Source: Hermatobates lingyangjiaoensis (lineage: Eukaryota; Arthropoda; Insecta; Hemiptera; Hermatobatidae). Taken from it: a DNA stretch of 64,000 nt. A program made the translations under genes and the position numbers. The notes below the pieces were generated by a model, which searched no databases, was not told the DNA's origin, and worked only from the letters and a program-made list of their open reading frames with translations. Positions within the stretch are counted from its first letter, which is position 1. Every line of letters begins with the position of its first letter. Location: NCBI GenBank assembly GCA_026182355.1, contig JAPFBL010000084.1, positions 12,322,001 through 12,386,000 of the forward strand, in the 5' to 3' direction. This document shows positions 57,891-64,000 of the stretch, piece after piece.

Positions 57891-58861
57891 TATATACTTC
57901 GTTGTTATTAAAATGCTTGATAACTGCAGGTTTTTTGAGTCTTTTGGAATCAAGAAAACGGCTTTTATACTTAATCTGAAAACATATACTCTACCAGTGG
58001 TGCTTGCAAACTTAATTCATTCTCATTAAGATTTGTATCTCAAAACTCAGTTTCAATTAAACTCCAAGTAAATTAATTAACTCGTTCCAGAAAAAAAATG
58101 ATTACTGAACATAAAAAAATCAGGCATTACGATATATGATTAAATGATATACGAGAACGAAAATCTACCAGATATTTTTAGTAATAGGTAGTAGTTAATA
58201 ACATATTTAAAATACAAAGTCAAATGGACATTTGCCGAGAAAAATGGCCTATGACAATTGTAACATATTTAAATAATAAGTGTATCTTTGTCAAATTTCT
58301 TTTGAAACGGAAGAAATAGTAAACTTTAGTTAGACTGTTCTACTGGCCACTAAACATGTCTTCACAGCAATACAACTATGTCATTAATCATATTACTATC
58401 AAAATTCGTCATACTTGGTGAATGTTGCTGTAGACACATAGCTGCAGGTTTCGTACATCTTTAAGTAGGACTCATCATAGTCCAAGAAAACCCAGAATTT
58501 TATTTGGGTGCATTACCGGTCGGGCATATACAACAATGATTCACGAGGTAAGACGGATTTGTATAATAATAATTTGATATTTAATAACCTTTGTGCTACT
58601 AGCGATATGAATATATGTAATTAATGTTACTTATTAGACCACGAGATATTATATACAAATAAAAAACTACTTTAAGTAAACTATTACATTATTCTCGTTT
58701 TAGAAGCAATATTTAGCCTAAGTTTTTTATATAACAATGGATTTAGATAAAACTTCAGTTCTTCAAACAACTAGCTATATTCACTTTTTACCACTTTTAA
58801 AACCACTACTATATAAACAGAATCTATTCAGCTCAAATTAGGAACAAAACCTGAGTAGGAA
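57891..58861. other. AT-rich DNA, no genes seen
   Basis: No recognisable feature. Confidence 0.5.
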
Positions 58862-58979
58862 GTAGGGTAAAAATCTAATGAAATGGTCTCCACATATAAA
58901 AATTTAATGATATAAACAACGCGTTTATATCATTAAAAGTTTTATATGTGGAGACCATTTCATTAGATTTTTACCCTAC
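58862..58979. repeat. 118-bp near-perfect palindrome
   Basis: Arms 58862-58917 and 58923-58979 with a 5-base centre (AACGC) read GTAGGGTAAAAATCTAATGA inward; one small indel region breaks the symmetry. No hammerhead core and no (TA)n border. Could extrude as a cruciform. Confidence 0.9.
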
Positions 58980-60688
58980 AATCAGTAAATACCACATAAT
59001 AACTGATTGTACTACATTAGAACTAAGTAGGAAGGCTTACTGTGTAGGTAATTATGGTACTTTACATGCTGGAGTGTTTGGAGCTATCAATGTTTGTATT
59101 CCTAAATAAATGTGTCTAACAATCAATATGGATTGCAAAAAAAGTTCGTACTTACTCGTAGGATTGTTTGTAGGCCTAGTACAATCAAAATGCAGTTCTA
59201 GTTAAATCAAATTCTAATAGTTTATGTTCATTCCTTTCGATGAAGGAATTCCTGTGACTGTTCATTCATGCAATGGGTATAAATATAAACCTTATAATCG
59301 CGATGTTAATATATTGATTACATATTAGTTGATAATTTTGTAGTTGCAATTTTATGCGGAAAAGTTTTGATGACCGGTGTTGGGTAATTGATGAGTAGGT
59401 GGATGATTAGTGGTTGGAAGAGCCGAACGGGCAGAGAGACAGCGAGGCAGCCATTGAGCCAAACCTCTTCAAGGCCAGCCACGCCTAAAAACAAAAGTAA
59501 AAATGATAGGATTCATTATTTAGTGGAGGGGGAGGAGTGACAATCTGTGGTAAGCTACTAATTAAAGGAAACGGCCACGCCCAGCCAGCCGACGCACCTC
59601 CGGAAATTGACTTTGTGAAAATATGATGAGCTAGAATCAGAAGGCCATAATTAGACTGAAGAAGCTGCCTACCTTATGGACAATGATTAGATCCATTACG
59701 GCGGACGATTTTTTTTTCTGTTCCGTGATGGGGAGTCTACTGATGTAGAGCTTCATAAAAACGTGGCCACAGACTACCTCACCATCCAGCCTTCTACCTT
59801 ACCTTTTATGGGCGGTCTCCAGTAGTTTACCATACATTAATGCTACGCCATATACTACTGCCTACCATTGTCATAGTGGAATAAAAAGTTTTATTCGTAA
59901 TCGCAGATAAGGAATCGCATTAATAATCCCTTGATAGTTTCTTTAACAATAAATAGAAAGAATTCAAGTTAAAATCATTCTTAAAATCTGGTATTTTGCT
60001 AAAAGTAGGAGTTTAACTAAATACACTTTTAACTAAATACGTAATGAACATATTGGTCTTGTTTAAAAGCCATCTAGTAATGAGGCAATTATATAAAAAA
60101 TCTATGAAAATTAAACAAACGATCCACACTGTCTTTCTTAAGTAACACTGAAGACAACAGTGTTGTCTACATAAATGTAGATGTTGGAAGCAAACAGCAT
60201 TTTAAGAAAACAGAAACATCACCCCTGTAAAAATATAATTTTTTGACCATAGCTTTAAAAAAATACAGTGAGAAATTATTTGTTATTCAGAATATAATTT
60301 GAGAAGATCATTGAAAATCATCGTATTTTACATTTATCGTATATCGTATCGTATAATACATTTCGTGAATAACAGCTATAATTTTTCATGAATCTCAGAT
60401 CCAAAAATACATGTTGATCTCAATCTACAAGCAAATTCGTATTTCGTCTGGGCAATCGATGTTAAATAGTCGAAGTGAGTTTTGTCTGCAACTATATATG
60501 TTCATTTCTTTATGTTACGAATATGTAAATTTGATTTTAATGATATTTATACGTGAGTTAACAGAAGTCTCCTCGCCATACTGCTTCCTGCACTAGTGAC
60601 TATCATTAAGAGTTTCAACGTATTGACAGTTAGTTGTAGGGTATATTTACATTATTGATATATTCTGTGGTGATATATATGTAATATA
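58980..60688. other. AT-rich DNA with one large island, no genes seen
   Basis: No supported gene. The island at about 59370-59830 is listed separately. Confidence 0.5.
59370..59830. promoter_or_regulatory. GC-richer island, candidate conserved non-coding element
   Basis: About 460 bases of balanced composition with GAGCCGAACGGGCAGAGAG, GGCCACGCCCAGCCAGCCGA and TTACGGCGGACG, plus CTAATTAAAGG and CATAATTAG homeodomain-like words. No coding signal and no repeat match. A regulatory role is inferred. Confidence 0.28.
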
Positions 60689-61245
60689 CAGAGTGACCCA
60701 AAAAAAAAACGGGCTCAAACTCTAATTCAGCCCCGTTTCTTAGCGTTTTGTCCAAATGAAATAAAACTTTGGTCTTAACTAGTTTATTATATTCAAAATA
60801 TCACATCAAAACACTAGGGTTTTTGGCCTTTTTTTCTCTGTTCTACAGCATGTGTTCTAGATGGCCTCCATTTAGCTACGTGCATTTCTTGAGGCGCAGC
60901 ATGAAGTTGTCCATGACGTTCTTACAGACTGAATTGGTAATGGCTCTCATCTCCTCCCTGATGGCTTCCTTGAGTTCCGTGATGTTTTTGGGTTTCCCTA
61001 GATAGACTCTGTTCTTAAGATAGCCCCAAAGAAAAAACTCTGGGGGCCTTAGGACTGGGCTATGTAGTGCCCATTCAAAATGAGTCTTGAGACTGATCAC
61101 TAGACCTTCAAAGTTCTCTTTCAACCAATCTCGGGACAGGTTTGAGGTGTGAGAACTTGCTCCGTCTTGCTAGAACCAGAACTTGCTCATGAGCGACGGC
61201 TAGAGGGTCTGGAGCCCACTTTTGAAGTGAATGCAAATTCTTACT
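60689..61245 (-). mobile_element. mariner-related element, 3' part, 5'-truncated
   Basis: The plus-strand border after TA (60687-60688) reads CAGAGTGACCC, a mariner-type inverted-repeat end, followed inward by the complement of the transposase 3' end. No second end was found, so the copy lacks its 5' half. Confidence 0.6.
60876..61205 (-). pseudogene. mariner-family transposase, C-terminal catalytic fragment
   Basis: On the minus strand: FWF, an in-frame TAG, QDGASSHTS (the second catalytic Asp), SRDWLKENF, then SPVLRPPEFFLWGYLK and KNITELKEAI. There are 41 residues between the Asp of QDG and the residue before FFLWG, the spacing of the DD41D (rosa-type) mariner group. That last position, normally Asp, is Glu here. 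The TAG stop and missing N-terminus make it a pseudogene. Transposases of this family cut and paste at TA. Confidence 0.7.
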
Positions 61246-61807
61246 GAAGTCTAGACGTTCAAATAGATATAGATAAAGACTGCACTAAGTACATGGAATT
61301 TATTCCATTATAAGAAGCGTCTAAACCAGAATAAAAAAATATCGAACGGCACTGTTTGTTTTTTTTTTATTAAAACAACGTGTCCTCCTCAATCGAAGTG
61401 TTACTCTGAGAAGGACCAGTTATTGCAAACCAAAAAATAATTTAAGACTGTTATTCAGATTCCAATTAAGTCTTGATAGAAGCAGGTTATTGTAATACAT
61501 TTTCCATAAGCAGAGGAAAATTTAGAAAAGAACAATTTATTAGTAATTACTGCGTTACAGGTTTATTACAAAATATATACATTAAGATTAATATTATGCA
61601 TAGGAAAACAAACATAAACAAAAAAATTTGTAATAAACTAGTACGTTATGAGGTTTTAAATAATTGCTTCTATCTATACAAATTTTCTTTGAAAGAACCA
61701 TATTTTACTTTTAAGAAAGTAAATTAAAGTAAACCAAATTAAAGTTATGATAGTTTATTTTCAAACTAAATAAAACACCACAATGATTAAAATCAAAGAA
61801 ATAATAA
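61246..61807. other. AT-rich DNA, no genes seen
   Basis: No recognisable feature apart from short ORFs. Confidence 0.5.
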
Positions 61808-61904
61808 ATGCTCTGAAGTATTTCAGAGAGTTTATGTCGGAGAGGAACGAATGATGATAAAAATTCGTTGTTCTCTAATGATGTAAATTGAAAGATCTCA
61901 GACG
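61808..61904. repeat. Family B related inverted unit
   Basis: The left side carries a minus-strand, centrally deleted family B motif (GCTCTGAAGTATTTCAGAG) and the right side the plus-strand motif at 61870. This repeats the head-to-head layout of 62259-62458 in decayed form. Confidence 0.45.
61870..61904 (+). ncRNA. Hammerhead-like motif, family B variant (core mutated)
   Basis: GUUCU, CUAAUGA (G5 to A), UGUAAAUU, GAA, helix III AGAUCU, H17=C, AGACG. Stem I keeps three pairs. Helix III is AGAUCU here instead of AGGCCU, yet still self-complementary. Confidence 0.5.
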
Positions 61905-62067
61905 TTTATTTTATATTTTATTAATCATTGTTGTTTTCCTTTATTTTGTTGTTTTCGAGATATATATATTCAACATTCGACAGTCTAGTCGAAGGTTTTG
62001 TCTGGTTAAGATTGTTGTTCCTTTAAATAATGTAAATTTCATTTTCTTAGTAAAAAATTCTTACTTC

Positions 62068-62110
62068 TGCCTATTAAAAAGGTTTTAAAATAAAAACTGA
62101 AACGTCGGCA
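62068..62110 (+). other. Hammerhead-like site with altered core, family D
   Basis: UGCC/GGCA stem I, GAA, helix III ACGU and H17=C are present, with UAUUAAA in place of CUGANGA. The family D arm follows in diverged form to about 62165. Helix III is ACGU here, AGGU at 52 kb and AUAU at 25.6 kb. Confidence 0.4.
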
Positions 62111-62291
62111 ATGGGTTTCAAATTTGATTTTTGAACCTAGAAAATTTGACTGAATCCCGACTAGATAACACACCTATTCTATCAAACGGTAGGTATATTA
62201 TTGAATCTGTTATATATATTCAGAAAAATTACAATAGAACACGTGATGAAGTTCAAAACCACAAGGAAAAATAAAAACAAAAGAAATAAAT

Positions 62292-62326
62292 GCTCTGATG
62301 CCTTTCATATTATATCATCAGAGAGC
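62292..62326 (-). ncRNA. Hammerhead ribozyme candidate, family B
   Basis: Minus strand: GCUCU, CUGAUGA, UAUAAUAU, GAA, AGGCAU, H17=C, AGAGC. Core and five-pair stem I are intact, but stem II is very weak and helix III has lost one pair (AGGCCU to AGGCAU). Confidence 0.6.
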
Positions 62327-62390
62327 AATGTAAGAAGAAAGAATGTAACAGAAAGTTGAACTTTTCTGTCATCTTCTTTTTTCTTACTTT

Positions 62391-62425
62391 GCTCTCAGAT
62401 GATATAAAGTGAAAGGCCTCAGAAC
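62391..62425 (+). ncRNA. Hammerhead-like motif, family B (core mutated)
   Basis: GCUCU, CAGAUGA (U4 to A), GAA, helix III AGGCCU, H17=C, AGAAC. Partner of 62292-62326. Helix III is intact and the core is damaged. Confidence 0.55.
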
Positions 62426-62466
62426 ATTTATTTCTTTTGTTATTCTTTTTCCTTGTGGTATTGGAC

Positions 62467-62469
<3 letters not shown>

Positions 62470-62511
<42 letters not shown>

Positions 62512-62520
62512 TATATATAT
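62470..62520. repeat. (TA)n microsatellite
   Basis: Separates the family B palindrome from the family A end next to the PLE. Confidence 0.9.
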
Positions 62521-62587
62521 AAGATTTCACATAAACACGTGAAAAAACAATCAATGATCAAACCACAATAAGAACATGGGAAAACAA

Positions 62588-62630
62588 GACTAAGATCTTT
62601 CAACCGTAACAAGCGGTCTTCGTCAGAGTT
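62588..62630 (-). ncRNA. Hammerhead ribozyme candidate, family A, at the PLE junction
   Basis: Minus strand: AACU, CUGACGA, extra A, stem II GACCG/CGGUU, GAA, helix III AGAUCU, H17=U, AGUC. The core is complete; stem I has three pairs plus an A-C mismatch. It touches the PLE RT coding sequence, which reads on the opposite strand. Confidence 0.7.
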
Positions 62631-63368
62631 CACATCCAACCTTGATTTACTGAAGAACCTCTCCATTCCTGAGACGCTTGACTTCCCCCTTGTCATGGTC
62701 ACGATGGATGTGAAGTCGTTATACACTGTCATTGACCATGTTGAGGGTTTGGAGGCTTTACGCTATTTTCTAAATCACAGACCCCTACCTCGTTCTCCCT
62801 CTACCGATTTCCTTGTCAAACTGGGTGACTTTTTTTGGGGGCATAACTACTTTCAATTCGAAGGTAAGTTTATCTTCAAACCAGAGGTACCGCCATGGGG
62901 ACGAGGATGGCTCCTTCTTTTGCTAATTTATTTATGGCGAAGCTGGAACAAATGTTCCTTGCTTCTTGCCCTCTATCTCCACTATTCTATGTTAGATTTA
63001 TTGATGACATCTTCCTTGTTTGGCAGCACGGTGAGCATCTTTTCGATTCATTCATCACTTCCTTCGAAGCTTTCTCCACCTCTATCTCTTTCACACACCA
63101 TTCCTCCCCCAACAACATAACTTTCTTAGATGTTGACATCACTCTTAACAGTGGGACCTTCATGACGTCTGTTCACGTTAAGTCCACCAACGCCCAAAAC
63201 TACCTCCATTACAAAAGTTGTCATCCTCCTCATATTAAAAAATCCATCCTGCGGTCTCTTTCAATCCGTTTTCATCGCCTCTGTAATAATATCCAAGATC
63301 GAGAAACCAATCTTCAAAAACCAATGGAAATTCACTCAGCGTGGTTATCCCCCCAATTTAATCAATAG
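62631..63368 (+). pseudogene. PLE reverse transcriptase, partial, frameshifted
   Basis: The frame opens with LDLLKNLSIPETLDFPL and the RT box VTMDVKSLYT (62698-62727), which holds the first catalytic Asp. A one-base shift near 62881 moves the continuing sequence to MGTRMAPSFANLFMAKLE (from 62895), then FYVRFIDDIFLVW, with the catalytic FIDD at 62997-63008, and FLDVDITL further on. A second shift in an A-run near 63315 ends this frame at 63368. The N-terminal third of the protein is missing. PLE RTs are related to telomerase RT and copy element RNA at chromosomal nicks. Confidence 0.85.
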
Positions 63369-64000
63369 CCGAATCATCCCTGCCAATGTCAACTTTTCCA
63401 CTAATAACAGAAGAGACCCCACTACTAGTGCTTCGCTTCTTACCAATTATTTCCCTGGTGTCCATAAATTAAGAAAATTTATTAAAGAACTTTACCCTAT
63501 TCTTTCTTCTTCCTCCTCTACCGTTTCAGTTTTTAACCAGTTGCCCCGCATTTCTTTTAGAAGAGCCCCCAATCTCTCAAACATTTTCTCCCACCAAGCC
63601 GGCAAACTTATTCAGAATCCCCAAAACAGCGGTGGCCTACAACGCTGTGGACGTCGGAGATGTCTTACCTGTCCCATTGTTGATTCTGGGTCTTCATTTA
63701 AGTCTCTAACTAATCTTAATTCTTACCCTATTCACAGTCCTTCCTCCTGTATCTCCACTGACTGTGTTTACCTCTTGAAATGCACCCAATGTGATACTTT
63801 TTACGTTGGTTTAGCATCTACGATGCTTAACCTTTGGATGAATAATCACAGGCTTTCGGTTAGTAAACGCAGCAGTCTCCCTGTGCCACTCACGCTAATT
63901 CCCACCACCTCAGCTTCAATGATTGTTTCACAGTCCAAGTTCTTAAACAAGTCCCCAGTGATAACAGACAAGTTACTTTAAAAGTTTTTGAGGAGGCCCA
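63320..64000 (+). pseudogene. PLE linker, cysteine cluster and GIY-YIG endonuclease, partial
   Basis: After the second frameshift the protein continues with FTQRGYPPNLINSRII and FRRAPNLSNIF, then the cysteine cluster CGRRRCLTC (about 63650) typical of PLEs. The GIY-YIG nuclease core follows: VYLLKC at about 63766 and FYVG at 63799-63810. The usual catalytic Arg after YIG is not seen (LNLWMNNHR in place of LRTRMNNHR-like sequence), although NNHR is kept. A third shift near 63885 separates the stop at 63981 from a frame that continues FTVQVLKQVPSDNRQ to KVFEEA at the window edge, where the Glu would be the metal ligand. Confidence 0.8.

Larger units (their letters stand above)
62259..62458. repeat. 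Family B palindrome with two hammerhead motifs
   Basis: 200-bp inverted repeat centred at about 62359, outer ends CCACAAGGAAAAATAA and TTCTTTTTCCTTGTGG. The motifs point outward on opposite strands. Confidence 0.8.
62631..64000 (+). mobile_element. Penelope-like retroelement, 5'-truncated, runs off the window
   Basis: RT followed by a cysteine cluster and a GIY-YIG endonuclease on one strand is the plan of endonuclease-bearing Penelope-like elements. The 5' side starts within the RT domain directly beside a family A hammerhead. Three single-base frameshifts break the ORF. The 3' end lies beyond the window. Confidence 0.85.

Noticed and set aside
62310..62732. 140-codon minus-strand ORF
   Set aside because: It runs through the family B palindrome, the (TA)n and an antisense piece of PLE RT; no coherent protein.

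Overview
The window is eukaryotic, AT-rich and almost entirely made of transposable elements. No host protein-coding gene, rRNA or tRNA gene could be supported. The mix of an R1/I/Jockey-type LINE, a Jockey LINE remnant, Ty3/gypsy, mariner relatives, Helitrons and Penelope-like elements (PLEs) points to an arthropod, probably an insect. A more precise placement is not justified from this sequence.

Layout. 1-7398 (minus strand) is a nest. An open two-ORF LINE (ORF2 runs off the left edge; ORF1 at 2323-4389) abuts a broken Ty3/gypsy gag. The gypsy leader carries a 940-bp foldback mariner (6060-6999), and its primer-binding site and LTR lie at 7152-7398. 7.4-19.3 kb and 21.3-25.5 kb are mostly single-copy-looking AT-rich DNA with scattered GC-richer islands, one degenerate LINE RT and two possible SINE pieces. 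From 19.3 to 55 kb a non-coding TIR element of about 1.6-2 kb recurs at least eight times in both orientations. One copy is split at its terminus by a Helitron (44187-45615) carrying a Pif1-type helicase remnant. A second Helitron 3' end lies at 39620. A Jockey remnant occupies 28.6-30.6 kb, a 2-kb foldback 32.1-34.1 kb, a short TIR element 36.3-37.1 kb and a mariner remnant with 41-residue catalytic spacing 60.7-61.2 kb. The right edge (62631-64000) is a PLE with RT and GIY-YIG coding parts broken by single-base frameshifts.

The most interesting signal is a set of short motifs spread from 9 kb to 62.6 kb that fit the hammerhead ribozyme core: CUGANGA, a small stem II, GAA, a self-complementary 4-6 nt helix III, then H17, closed by a short stem I. 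At least four sequence families keep this plan while both helices change: stem I GACU/AGUC, GCUCU/AGAGC, CUC/GAG, CC/GG; helix III AGAUCU, AGGCCU, AAUU, ACGU. Each helix therefore covaries. All carry one extra base between A9 and stem II. Many copies sit head to head in palindromes bordered by (TA)n, and some lie next to PLE coding fragments. Hammerheads with short helix III are known from PLEs and retrozymes, so this is best read as a dense, multi-family set of PLE/retrozyme termini. The 600-bp family E unit, present twice, is a candidate non-autonomous member.
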